Shown one piece after another: positions 24,288 to 32,407 of a stretch of 36,501 nt of DNA (its first letter is position 1; each line of letters opens with the position of its first letter). The position numbers and the translations under genes are program-made. Origin of the DNA: Acidobacteria bacterium Ga0077522 (GTDB taxonomy: Bacteria; Acidobacteriota; Vicinamibacteria; Vicinamibacterales; Vicinamibacteraceae). Below the pieces are notes generated by a model. It was not told where the DNA came from, did no database searches, and was given only the letters and a program-made list of their open reading frames with translations. The stretch spans positions 1 to 36,501 of the forward strand of contig LNDN01000016.1 in the NCBI GenBank assembly GCA_001464065.1. Reading direction: 5' to 3'.

Positions 24288-25927
24288 TGACGTACTCCCG
24301 TCTGCGTCCCGCTGCCAGCCGTGCCGGCGCCCGCCGCTGTGGTGCCACCCGCCGCCGTCATCGCGCCCGTCGGCTGCGCCGCGCCCGAGGCCACGGCGCT
24401 GGCCGTGGCGCCCCCGCCGCCACCGACGCTGCCGCCGCCGACCGGCAGGTCGGGCAGCAGGGCGAGTCGCGAGCGCGTGACCTGCAGGTCGCGCGCGGCC
24501 TGGGCGCGCGAGGCCTCCGCGCGCTCGAGGGCGAGCCGCGCGTCATTGAGTTCGAGCTGCGTCGACAAGCCCTCGCGATACCGCACGTCGGCGATCTGAT
24601 AGGCGCGCTGCGCCTCCTCGACCGTGCCCGACGAGGCCTCCCACGCCGCGCGTGCGGCCCGCCACATGGCATGGGCACTGCGCTGATCCAGGTCCGACAG
24701 TTCCTGCACCAGCTGCAACTGCTGCCGGCTCTCTTCGAGCGTGGCCTCGGCGATGGCGCGATTGGCCTTGCGGCGCCCGCCATCCAGCAGGGGCAGCGAC
24801 ACGGCGGCGCCGACGGTCCAGTCGCGCTGCTTGAAGGCCGGCAGCGGATCGTAGGCGTAGGCGATGAACGACGAGGTGAGGCTCACCTGCGGCTTGAACT
24901 GGGCCTGCGTCACCGCGACCGCCGCCTCGTTGGCCTGCACACCCGCTTCGACCTGCTTGACCGCCGTTCGATCCAGCGCCTTCAACCCGGCCTCGGCTTC
25001 GGCCAGCGCGGCCGTCCACCGACCGGCCAGCGCGCCGTTGGGCTCGGTCAGGTTGGCATCGAGTTCGAGCGGCTGATCGGCCGGCACGTTGATCAACTGC
25101 CTGAGGCGCAGATAGGCGAGGTCGCGCTGGATCGTGCTGCGGATCACGGCGGCGCGCTGGTTGTCGCGCGACACCCGGGCCCGCAGCACTTCGAACTCCG
25201 CAATCTGCCCCACCTTGAACTGCAGTTCGATCTGACGCAGCGTCTCGCCGGCCTGCGTCAGCGTGGCCTCGGTGATCGTCACGAGGCGGTCGCTCAGCGC
25301 GGCGTCGTAGAACGCGGTGGCGACGTCGAGATCGAGCTGCGCGCGCGTCGTGGTGACGCCCAGCGTGGCCGCATCGCGACCGGCCCGGGCCTGTCGTTCC
25401 TGCGCGCGCAAGGTGCCGCCGTCGTAGACGCGCTGGGCGAACTGCAGGCTGGCCGTCCAGGTGTTGAGCTGACCGAACGGCAGGTCCGTGTCACCGCCCC
25501 CGCCGAACGGGTTGCCCGGAGGGCACTGCAGGAAGCGCTCGAGTTCGGCCACGCGCTGATCGACGGGCGCGCCGGCGTTGACGGTCAGCCCCGGGCAGGG
25601 CGCCGCCGCCGCGTCGGTGTCGAAGATGCCGTCGAACTGGGTCTGCAGCGTGCGCTGGTAGCCAATCGCCGAGTTCAGCTGCGGGTACAGGCCGCTGCGC
25701 ACGAGGTCGACCTGGCCGGACGCCCGCTTGACGCCGGCCTCGGCCGCCGCGACCTGCTCGCTGCCGCCCTCGGCCAGTTGCAGCGCCTCGTCGAGGGTGA
25801 CCCGACGCACGGGCGTGGAAGACGACGCAGGCGGTGTGGGCGCCTGGCCGGAGACGGGCGCGGCCAGCAGCAGCCCCGCCAGCACGGCGGCCGACGCGGC
25901 ACGAGGGGAACCGAAGGACTTATCCAT
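24284..25927 (-). CDS. TolC family outer-membrane efflux channel
   Basis: 547 residues from ATG 25927, with a signal peptide (SAAVLAGLLLAAPVSGQA) and the duplicated long-helix layout of TolC/OEP proteins: VTLDEALQLAEGGSEQV near the start of the first repeat and LDGGRRKANRAIAEATLEESRQ in the second. It ends in a Gly/Ala/Thr-rich low-complexity tail (about the last 60 residues), longer than usual. The start codon lies inside the end of the TetR gene (8-bp overlap), so translation of the two is coupled. It forms the exit duct for the RND pump encoded downstream. Confidence 0.93.
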   Translation of the reverse strand: MDKSFGSPRAASAAVLAGLLLAAPVSGQAPTPPASSSTPVRRVTLDEALQLAEGGSEQVAAAEAGVKRASGQVDLVRSGLYPQLNSAIGYQRTLQTQFDGIFDTDAAAAPCPGLTVNAGAPVDQRVAELERFLQCPPGNPFGGGGDTDLPFGQLNTWTASLQFAQRVYDGGTLRAQERQARAGRDAATLGVTTTRAQLDLDVATAFYDAALSDRLVTITEATLTQAGETLRQIELQFKVGQIAEFEVLRARVSRDNQRAAVIRSTIQRDLAYLRLRQLINVPADQPLELDANLTEPNGALAGRWTAALAEAEAGLKALDRTAVKQVEAGVQANEAAVAVTQAQFKPQVSLTSSFIAYAYDPLPAFKQRDWTVGAAVSLPLLDGGRRKANRAIAEATLEESRQQLQLVQELSDLDQRSAHAMWRAARAAWEASSGTVEEAQRAYQIADVRYREGLSTQLELNDARLALERAEASRAQAARDLQVTRSRLALLPDLPVGGGSVGGGGGATASAVASGAAQPTGAMTAAGGTTAAGAGTAGSGTQTGVRQ

Positions 25928-26546
25928 GATGAACAGCGGCCTCAGGCGCGGGCGCGGAGTCCGGCGCGGCAACGGCTCGGACGCCGATGGCCCGCAGAAA
26001 GAACGTCACGTATCGCTGCGGCGCCTCCGCGGCGGAGTACGGGTAGCACTGGGGGTGTACGTCACGCCCCATGGCGTCGGCGAACACGACCCCGCTCAGG
26101 ACGCTGGACGCCACGGCGATGTCGACGTCGGGCGCACACAGGCCGGCGTCGCGGAGTCGCTCCAGGTAGGCCCGCAGCGTGTGCTCGATGGACGTGCCGA
26201 TCCGGTCGCCGATGCAGGCCATGTCCGGATGGGACTGGGCGTCGGCCATGGCCGCCTTGATCAGGCGGTTGTTCCGCAGCACGAACTCGAAGTGACGGGT
26301 CGTCCAGTCCAGAAGTTCGGCGGCCGGGTTGGCGGGCACCGTCGGCAGGACCGCTTCGTCCTGGAGCCGCTCGACCGATCGCAGGACCGCCTCGAGAATC
26401 AGCCCTTCCTTGGAGCCGAACTGGCGGAAGAGCGTGACCTCGTTGACCCCCGCCTCCTGGGCGATGCGTCGGGTGGTGGCCCCGCGAAAACCGGCGATGG
26501 CAAACACCTTCACCGCAGCCTCGAGCAATTGTTCGCGCACGTCCAT
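25920..26546 (-). CDS. TetR family regulator of the RND operon
   Basis: 208 residues. The N-terminal helix-turn-helix is classical: VREQLLEAAVKVFAIAGFRG, then TTRRIAQEAGVNEVTLFRQFGSKEGL. The C-terminal ligand domain has no recognisable signature. It is the first gene of the operon and overlaps the tolC-like gene by 8 bp. Upstream lie two copies of a TGCAAGC-N4-ACTTGC site, the expected kind of operator. Inference: it represses its own operon and releases when it binds a pump substrate, as AcrR and TtgR do; the divergent hydrolase gene may share this control. Confidence 0.9.
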   Translation of the reverse strand: MDVREQLLEAAVKVFAIAGFRGATTRRIAQEAGVNEVTLFRQFGSKEGLILEAVLRSVERLQDEAVLPTVPANPAAELLDWTTRHFEFVLRNNRLIKAAMADAQSHPDMACIGDRIGTSIEHTLRAYLERLRDAGLCAPDVDIAVASSVLSGVVFADAMGRDVHPQCYPYSAAEAPQRYVTFFLRAIGVRAVAAPDSAPAPEAAVHHG

Positions 26547-26607
26547 GAGTCAGTGGGGTGCCGCACGACGCGGCAGGCCGTCCGTTGTACCTGAGAGGCG
26601 TCAGGAA

Positions 26608-26626
26608 TGCAAGCAACCACTTGCTT
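26608..26626. promoter_or_regulatory. Candidate TetR operator, copy 1
   Basis: TGCAAGCAACCACTTGCTT contains the perfect dyad AAGCAA-N4-TTGCTT. It lies 62 bp upstream of the regulator start codon, between divergent genes, and shares TGCAAGC-N4-ACTTGC with copy 2. Confidence 0.65.
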
Positions 26627-26669
26627 TCCCTCGCGAAGTTCCGAACGGCCCACTCGAACTCGGCCGCAG

Positions 26670-26686
26670 TGCAAGCGCTTACTTGC
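26670..26686. promoter_or_regulatory. Candidate TetR operator, copy 2
   Basis: TGCAAGCGCTTACTTGC has the dyad GCAAG-N6-CTTGC. Its start is 62 bp from that of copy 1, about six helix turns, so both sites face the same side of the DNA. It lies 49 bp before the divergent hydrolase start. Confidence 0.65.
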
Positions 26687-26734
26687 GACGCCCTCCAAGG
26701 GACGAAGGTTCCCCGCCGGAAGTTCCGTTAGCCT

Positions 26735-27682
26735 GTGGCCGTGCTTCCCTGCGGCGTGAACCTGCCCTGGATCCGATACGGCGGCGACTTCGGCGCCAAC
26801 GCGTGGTCCCCCGCCGGCGGGCTCTCGACCCGTGACCGCGACGACCTGGACCGTACGCTGGCCGCCGCGGCCGACGCCGGCGCCGAGGTCGTCCGCTGGT
26901 TCCTCTTCGGCGACGGGCGGGCGGGATTCGTGCTCGACGCGCAGGGCCAACCGTGCGCCCTGCAGCGCGTGGTGCTCGACGACCTCGCGGTGGCCCTCGA
27001 CGCCCTCGCCCGCCACGGCCTGCGCATGGTGCCCGTCCTGTTCGACTTCACCTGGGCGGACGCCGCGCGACACGTCGAGGGGGTCACGCTCGGTGGCCGC
27101 GCGGCGCTGCTCCGCGATCCCGTGGCGCGCCACCGTCTCTGGCGGGCCGTGGACGACCTGCTGCTGGCCTTCGGGCGCCACCCCGGCATCGCGATGTGGG
27201 ACCTGTGGAACGAACCGGAGTGGATGGTCGCGCCCTGGCGTCCGCCGGCGCGACGATTCGCCCCGCGTCGGCTGCGGCAGTACCTCGAGGAACTGCGACT
27301 GCACGTGCGCTGGCATGCCCGACAGCCAGTGACGCTGGGGCTCGCGAGCGCGGCCGGCCTGCCGCTCTGCCGGCACCTCGATCTCGACGTGCTGCAGGTG
27401 CACTGGTACGACCATCTCGATCGTCGTGCGCCACTCGCGCCGCGTCCACGCGTCGCGTGGAGCACGGCCCCGATCATCCTCGGCGAGTTCCCGACACGAG
27501 GCAGCGCCCGCGCCCCCGGTCAGATCGTCGACACCGCGCGCGCGGCCGGGTACGCGGCGGCGTGGCCCTGGTCGCTGCGCGCCGACGATCGCAGCACCGA
27601 TGCCGATGCGACGCTCGCGGTGCTGCAGGTGGCCGGCACGATGGCGCGCGCACCCGATCGGCCTGGCGACGCGCCTCGGTGA
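26735..27682 (+). CDS. GH5-like TIM-barrel glycoside hydrolase
   Basis: 315 residues from a GTG start. The pattern is that of clan GH-A: a general acid in WDLWNEPEW (NEP motif at the end of strand 4), DVLQVHWYDH at about strand 6, and a nucleophile Glu in IILGEFPT. This fits a cellulase or beta-mannanase-like enzyme acting on a beta-glycan, but the exact substrate is unclear. No signal peptide is visible, which is unusual for polysaccharide hydrolases and points to an intracellular or non-classically located protein. It is divergent from the RND operon across a 188-bp region with two TetR-type palindromes. Confidence 0.75.
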   Translation: MAVLPCGVNLPWIRYGGDFGANAWSPAGGLSTRDRDDLDRTLAAAADAGAEVVRWFLFGDGRAGFVLDAQGQPCALQRVVLDDLAVALDALARHGLRMVPVLFDFTWADAARHVEGVTLGGRAALLRDPVARHRLWRAVDDLLLAFGRHPGIAMWDLWNEPEWMVAPWRPPARRFAPRRLRQYLEELRLHVRWHARQPVTLGLASAAGLPLCRHLDLDVLQVHWYDHLDRRAPLAPRPRVAWSTAPIILGEFPTRGSARAPGQIVDTARAAGYAAAWPWSLRADDRSTDADATLAVLQVAGTMARAPDRPGDAPR

Positions 27683-27706
27683 CCGTGTGTGCGCCCTCGT
27701 CATGCC

Positions 27707-27719
27707 TGCATAAGATGCA
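27707..27719. promoter_or_regulatory. Short palindrome before the ATP-grasp gene
   Basis: TGCAT-AAG-ATGCA, a perfect 5-bp dyad 21 bp before the ATG at 27740, in an AT-richer patch of the 57-bp gap (TAAGATGCAACTTACGTTACAC). It could be an operator or part of a promoter; the evidence is only its symmetry and position. Confidence 0.3.
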
Positions 27720-27739
27720 ACTTACGTTACACTTCCCTC

Positions 27740-28759
27740 ATGCGTCGCCTGCGCGTGCTGTGTCTCATGCACGACTACCTCGTGCCCCCGGAGGACGACA
27801 GCAAGTACGACATCTCGGTGCCGTGGAAGACCGAGTTCGACGTCAAGAACACGCTCGAGGTGATGGGCCACGAAGTGCGCGTGGTGGGCGTCGGCGACGA
27901 CCTGGCGGTGATGCGCACGGCGACCAAGGACTTCGCGCCGCACATCGTCTTCAACCTGATGGAGAACTTCACCGAGGTCGGCGTGTTCGATCAGAACATC
28001 GTCAGCTACCTCGAACTCCTCAAGGTGCCGTACACGGGCTGCAATCCGCGCGGCCTGATGCTCTCGCGCGACAAGGCGCTCTCCAAGCAGCTGCTGTCGT
28101 ATCACCGCATCCCGGTGCCCGACTTCACCGTCTTCCGGGTCGGCCGGCCGGTGCAACGGCCCAAGCGACTCACCTTCCCGCTGATCGTGAAGTCCCTGAC
28201 GCAGGAAGCGTCCATCGGCATCTCGCAGGCCTCGGTCGTCGAGTCGGACGACAAGCTGCGCGAACGCGTCCACTTCATCCACCGCAGCGTCGGCACCGAT
28301 GCCATCGTCGAGCGCTACATTCCCGGCCGCGAGCTCTACGTGGGCATCGTCGGCAACCTGACGCTGAAGGTGTTCCCGGTCTGGGAACTGAACCTCGGCA
28401 ACCTGCCGCGCGAGAACTGGCGCATCGCCACCGAGCGCGTCAAGTGGAGCGGCAGCTATCAGCAGAAGCACGACATCATGAGCGGCCCCGCCGCGGCCCT
28501 CGACGAGGGCGTGGCCGAGCGGATCCAGCGCCTGTGCAAGCGCGTCTACCGCACGCTCGATCTGAGCGGCTACGCCCGCATCGACCTCCGCCTCACCGAC
28601 GAGGGCCGGGTCTACGTGCTCGAGGCCAACGCCAACCCGCAGATCGCCTACGGCGAGGACTTCGCCGAGGCGGCCGAAGCCGCCGGGCTGGCCTACGACC
28701 AGCTCCTGCAACGGATCATCAACTACGGCCTCGCCTGGCGCCCCGAACGGCGCGGCTAG
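27740..28759 (+). CDS. ATP-grasp ligase, D-Ala-D-Ala ligase-like
   Basis: 339 residues from ATG 27740. The N-terminal domain has HIVFNLMENFTEVGVFDQNI and LKVPYTGCNPRGLMLSRDKALSKQL, the pattern of D-alanine ligases. The ATP-grasp core has PLIVKSLTQEASIGIS, IVERYIPGRELYVGIVGN, and the metal-binding end SGYARIDLRL, then VYVLEANANPQIAYGEDFA. It should join an amino group to a carboxylate using ATP. Several bacterial proteins of this type are not true Ddl enzymes and act on peptides or other small molecules; the absence of nearby mur genes makes a non-Ddl role likely. The frame extends upstream to 27689, but the conserved part begins at 27740. Confidence 0.82.
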   Translation: MRRLRVLCLMHDYLVPPEDDSKYDISVPWKTEFDVKNTLEVMGHEVRVVGVGDDLAVMRTATKDFAPHIVFNLMENFTEVGVFDQNIVSYLELLKVPYTGCNPRGLMLSRDKALSKQLLSYHRIPVPDFTVFRVGRPVQRPKRLTFPLIVKSLTQEASIGISQASVVESDDKLRERVHFIHRSVGTDAIVERYIPGRELYVGIVGNLTLKVFPVWELNLGNLPRENWRIATERVKWSGSYQQKHDIMSGPAAALDEGVAERIQRLCKRVYRTLDLSGYARIDLRLTDEGRVYVLEANANPQIAYGEDFAEAAEAAGLAYDQLLQRIINYGLAWRPERRG

Positions 28760-28818
28760 GGGCCGCAGGGAAGGGTGGACGCGACGCACGCGTTTGGGAC
28801 ACAGTAGCGCCGAACCGC

Positions 28819-29019
28819 ATGCGCATCCCTCGCGTCGCTCTCTGGCTCTTCGCCCTGTACCTGCTCGTGTACGTCGGCTTCATGGCGGTGGCGGCCTTCG
28901 CCCCCGGCCTGATGGCGACGACGCCACTGGCCGGACTGCCGCTCTCGCTCCTCTACGGCCTGCTGCTCATCGCCCTGGCCTTCGTCCTCGCCGCGCTGTA
29001 CCTGCGCCTGGCCCGCTGA
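28819..29019 (+). CDS. DUF485-like small membrane protein
   Basis: 66 residues with two membrane helices (about 7-29 and 41-63), linked by a short loop. It ends 7 bp before a sodium:solute symporter gene. In E. coli and many bacteria, actP (acetate symporter) is preceded by yjcH, a DUF485 protein with two helices, so this is probably the short counterpart. It is shorter than typical DUF485 proteins (about 100 residues). The ATG at 28819 lies in the last part of a longer open frame that is otherwise a shadow of the ATP-grasp gene. Confidence 0.7.
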   Translation: MRIPRVALWLFALYLLVYVGFMAVAAFAPGLMATTPLAGLPLSLLYGLLLIALAFVLAALYLRLAR

Positions 29020-29026
29020 ACCCGCC

Positions 29027-30922
29027 ATGGTCTACGTCACCTCGCCGCTTGCCGTCGGCGTGTTCCTCGCCTTCGTGCTCGGTGTCCTCGCCCTGAGCTG
29101 GTGGCTCGGCCGCGGCGCCACGTCGGCCAGCGGCTACTACGCCGCCCACGGCCAGATCCACTGGTTCGTCAACGGCATCGCGTTCGCCGGTGATTACCTG
29201 TCCGCGGCGTCGTTCCTCGGCATCTGCGGCATGATCGCCTTCTACGGCTACGACGGCTTCCTCTACTCGATCGGGTATCTGGCCGGCTGGATCGTCGCCC
29301 TGTTCGTCGTCGCCGAACCGCTCAAGCGGATGGGCAAGTTCACCTTCGCCGATGCGCTCGACGCCCGCTTCCAGTCACGCGGCATCAAGCTGGCGGCGGC
29401 GATCAGCACGCTGGTGGTGAGCCTCTTCTACCTGATCCCGCAGATGGTGGGCGCCGGCGTGCTCATCAAGCCGCTGCTCGGCTTCTCGCACGCGTCCGGC
29501 GTGCTGATGGTCGGCATCGTCGTCACCATCATCGTCGTGACGGCGGGGATGGTCTCGACCACGTGGGTGCAGTTCATCAAGGGCGGGCTGCTGGTGGCCT
29601 TCTGCCTGCTGCTCACGGTGATGATCCTGCGGCGGGGGTTCGAGGTGCCGACCACCCTGCCGGTGACCCCGGTCAGCGTCGCGGAGGTCGAGCGGCAGGG
29701 GCCGACGATCGTCGACCCGGACTGGCCCGCCGCCACGTGGCTGCAGGTGCAGTTGCCCGGCGGTGCGGTGCATACGTACCGCCGTCTGCCCGACGGCCGT
29801 GCCCGCCTCACGCAGGTGGTCACGACCGGTCCCGACGGGACGCGGGTCGATGGCGTGCCCCAGGGCCTGGGCGACGGCCAGCACGATCTCACGCCGATTG
29901 GCGCCGTGACGGCGCTGCCCGGCGGGGTGACGCGCACGGGCCCGCTCGGGCCGATGGCGTTCCTCCGGACGTTCAACGAGGCCACCATCGAGACGTGGAC
30001 CTCCGAGCGGCGCGAGCTCTCGGGCGGGCGCATCGCCACCGTGTACACGCCGCGGACGCAGACGGGCGCCGACCTGCTGCAGCCCGGAGCAAGCCCGACC
30101 TTCAGGGGCGTGCGCAGCAGCGCCCTCTTCGACAAGCTCGACTTCCTGTCGCTGATGCTCGCGCTGTTCGCGGGCACGGCGTCGCTGCCGCACATCCTGA
30201 TCCGCTACTACACGGTCAAGGACGTGATGGCCGTGCGCAAGAGCACGGTGACGGGCATCGGCGCCATCGGCCTGTTCTACGTCCTGACGCTGTACCTCGG
30301 GCTCGGCGCCATGACCAGCGGCGCGCTCGACGTCACCAACACCAACATGGCAGCGCCACTGCTGGCGCGCAGCTTCAGCGAGCCGCTGTTCGCCGTCATC
30401 TCCGCCATCGCGTTCACGACCGTGCTCGGCACCGTCAGTGGCCTGATCCTGGCGGCCAGCGGCGCGGTGGTGCACGACCTGCTGACCCACGTGGTCGGCA
30501 TGGACCTGACCGACGATGCCAAGGTGCGCGCGGGCAAGATCGTCGCCGTGGGCGTCGGCATCGTCGCGATGCTGCTCGGCGTGGCGTTCGAGAAACTCAA
30601 CGTGTCGTTCCTGGTCGGGTGGGCCTTCAACGTCGCGGCCTCGGCCAACCTGCCGTCACTCGTGATGCTCCTGTTCTGGAAGCGCACGACCAAGGAAGGC
30701 ATCGTCGCCGCGATCCTCGTCGGGATGGCGAGTTCGCTCGGCTGGATCCTCTGCAGCGCGCAGGCCTTCAAGGACGTGTACGGCTGGCCGCCGGAGACCG
30801 CACCGGTCCCCTTCAGCCAGCCGGGGATCGTCACCATCCCGCTCGGGTTTCTCGTGCTCGTCGCGGTGTCACTGATGACACGTCCCTCGGAGCGCCAGAT
30901 GGCGTCGGCGTCGGGCAGCTAG
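29027..30922 (+). CDS. Sodium:solute symporter, ActP (acetate)-like
   Basis: 631 residues. The SSS core is clear: YYAAHGQIHWFVNGIAFAGD near the N-terminus, GDYLSAASFLGI, and FAGTASLPHILIRYYTVKD, which is characteristic of cation/acetate symporters. Between the helix at about 186-203 and the helix at about 370-390 there is an extra-membrane segment of about 160 residues (about 208-368), much longer than the same loop in E. coli ActP (549 residues in total). The preceding DUF485-like gene supports the ActP assignment. The stop codon shares CTAG with the convergent haloperoxidase-like gene. Confidence 0.88.
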   Translation: MVYVTSPLAVGVFLAFVLGVLALSWWLGRGATSASGYYAAHGQIHWFVNGIAFAGDYLSAASFLGICGMIAFYGYDGFLYSIGYLAGWIVALFVVAEPLKRMGKFTFADALDARFQSRGIKLAAAISTLVVSLFYLIPQMVGAGVLIKPLLGFSHASGVLMVGIVVTIIVVTAGMVSTTWVQFIKGGLLVAFCLLLTVMILRRGFEVPTTLPVTPVSVAEVERQGPTIVDPDWPAATWLQVQLPGGAVHTYRRLPDGRARLTQVVTTGPDGTRVDGVPQGLGDGQHDLTPIGAVTALPGGVTRTGPLGPMAFLRTFNEATIETWTSERRELSGGRIATVYTPRTQTGADLLQPGASPTFRGVRSSALFDKLDFLSLMLALFAGTASLPHILIRYYTVKDVMAVRKSTVTGIGAIGLFYVLTLYLGLGAMTSGALDVTNTNMAAPLLARSFSEPLFAVISAIAFTTVLGTVSGLILAASGAVVHDLLTHVVGMDLTDDAKVRAGKIVAVGVGIVAMLLGVAFEKLNVSFLVGWAFNVAASANLPSLVMLLFWKRTTKEGIVAAILVGMASSLGWILCSAQAFKDVYGWPPETAPVPFSQPGIVTIPLGFLVLVAVSLMTRPSERQMASASGS

Positions 30923-32178
30923 CGCGACGGTTCGCGCTCCACGAAGGCCGCCAGCGGGCGGAGCTGGGTGTCGACGGCGTAGTCGCCAACCTGCTCGCCG
31001 AGTCGGAAGCCGCTGTCGACGGCCGACCGGAAGTGGATGCCGGCCAGCATGCGTGACGCGCCGTTCTCGCGCGCCGCCTCCGACAGGCACCAGAACTGCC
31101 GACGGATGCCGGCATAGGGTGCCCCGCTCTCCATCGTGAACGAGACCAGGTCGGTGCCGAGCAGTCGCGCCATGGTGCGGGCGGCCGCGGCCCCGAGCAC
31201 CGTGTGCGTGGACGGGTGATCCGGCACCGGCGGCGTCGGCAGGAAGCTGAGCCAGGTGGCGTCGCCCCCGTCACGAATGGCCGTCACTGGCCGCCAGAAG
31301 CGGTAGTGATACTTGCCCTCGAACCCCGCGATGAAGCCGTCGGCCATCGCGATGTTGACGAGCGCGTAGAAGCGCGCACGATCCCAGGCATCCATCGGGC
31401 GTGTCTCGAGGACGGCGCGCGCCACGCGGTTCCACCCCTGCGTCGAGTTCTCGTACCAGAACTTCGCGATGGCGCTCTGCTCCTCGGTGCGCGTGCTGTC
31501 ATCCGCCCGTCCGATCCGACGAATCTCGGCCACCTCGGCGCGGGCACGGGGGCTGCCTGGCGCGGGCGGAGGATCGGGCCGGAACTGCGACGCGGTCTGC
31601 AAGGCGAAGGGCGCGATGCCCCCCCACTGCACGAACATCGCCGGCGTGAGATCGGGCGGCGTCGGCCGGTAGTCGCCGGCCACGTCACGCGGGACGTACG
31701 GCACCTCGCGATCGGCACCATCCACGGCGCGGAGGTCGAGCACCGCGCGAGCCGCCCGCCGCCCGACGACGATGCCGGCCAGCCGTGTCTGGGGGTCGGT
31801 CTCCCTGGCCAGCGCCTGCTCGTAGAGGGCGGCATAGGCATCGGCATGCTGCGGCAGGAGCGTCACCAGCACCTCGCGCGCGGCCGCGGCGACGGCGACG
31901 TCCACCGAGGCTCCCGGCACGGCCGGGGCGTCGAGCGCATACGGCTGGTACTTGCGGACCACGCTGTTGACGGCGTCGTGAATCGCCAGGTGCAGGATGG
32001 CGAAGATCCGCGACTCGGTGAGCGGGTCGGTCTCGGTCGAGGCCGCGGTCGTGGTGGCCACGACGTTCCAGCGTGTGACCTCGTCGGCCGCCGCCGCTGC
32101 CCGTGTGGGCAGCGGGTGCGCGAGTATCGCCGTGATCAGCAGGGCGCCGGCCAGGCCGGGTCGTTGGTCGATGAACAT
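30919..32178 (-). CDS. Vanadium haloperoxidase / PAP2-superfamily protein, secreted
   Basis: 419 residues from ATG 32178, set by a strong GGAGGAC ribosome site; the open frame to 32478 is a shadow. A signal peptide covers about residues 1-30. All three active-site blocks of the PAP2/vanadium chloroperoxidase superfamily are present and correctly spaced: K-x6-RP (Lys289, Arg296-Pro297), PSTH (322-325, usually PSGH) and SR-x3-G-x-H-x5-D (Ser375 to Asp388). So it should bind vanadate or phosphate in the periplasm. Whether it oxidises halides or acts as a phosphatase cannot be decided from these motifs. Confidence 0.87.
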   Translation of the reverse strand: MFIDQRPGLAGALLITAILAHPLPTRAAAAADEVTRWNVVATTTAASTETDPLTESRIFAILHLAIHDAVNSVVRKYQPYALDAPAVPGASVDVAVAAAAREVLVTLLPQHADAYAALYEQALARETDPQTRLAGIVVGRRAARAVLDLRAVDGADREVPYVPRDVAGDYRPTPPDLTPAMFVQWGGIAPFALQTASQFRPDPPPAPGSPRARAEVAEIRRIGRADDSTRTEEQSAIAKFWYENSTQGWNRVARAVLETRPMDAWDRARFYALVNIAMADGFIAGFEGKYHYRFWRPVTAIRDGGDATWLSFLPTPPVPDHPSTHTVLGAAAARTMARLLGTDLVSFTMESGAPYAGIRRQFWCLSEAARENGASRMLAGIHFRSAVDSGFRLGEQVGDYAVDTQLRPLAAFVEREPSR

Positions 32179-32407
32179 GATGCGTCCTCCGGGATGAATG
32201 CGGCTGGCCCGACGGGCGTGATGCCCTGGCCAGCACACCGGAGGAGACGGAACGGCGGCCGGCGCCGACGTGAAGGCAGGCTGAAGATTCGCTGAAAAGC
32301 CCCTGAATCGTCTGGACCTGTTACACTGACCGCGACGTCTCCACAGGCCCGCAGGACTTTTCCCGGCAGTGGGGGCGACATTCGCCTGCGAAAGGACCAG
32401 GTACGTT

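Noticed and set aside
32290-32340. A sigma70-type promoter before the NYN gene (TTACACT patch)
   Set aside because: A TACACT -10-like box can be seen, but no -35 at proper spacing; too weak to call.
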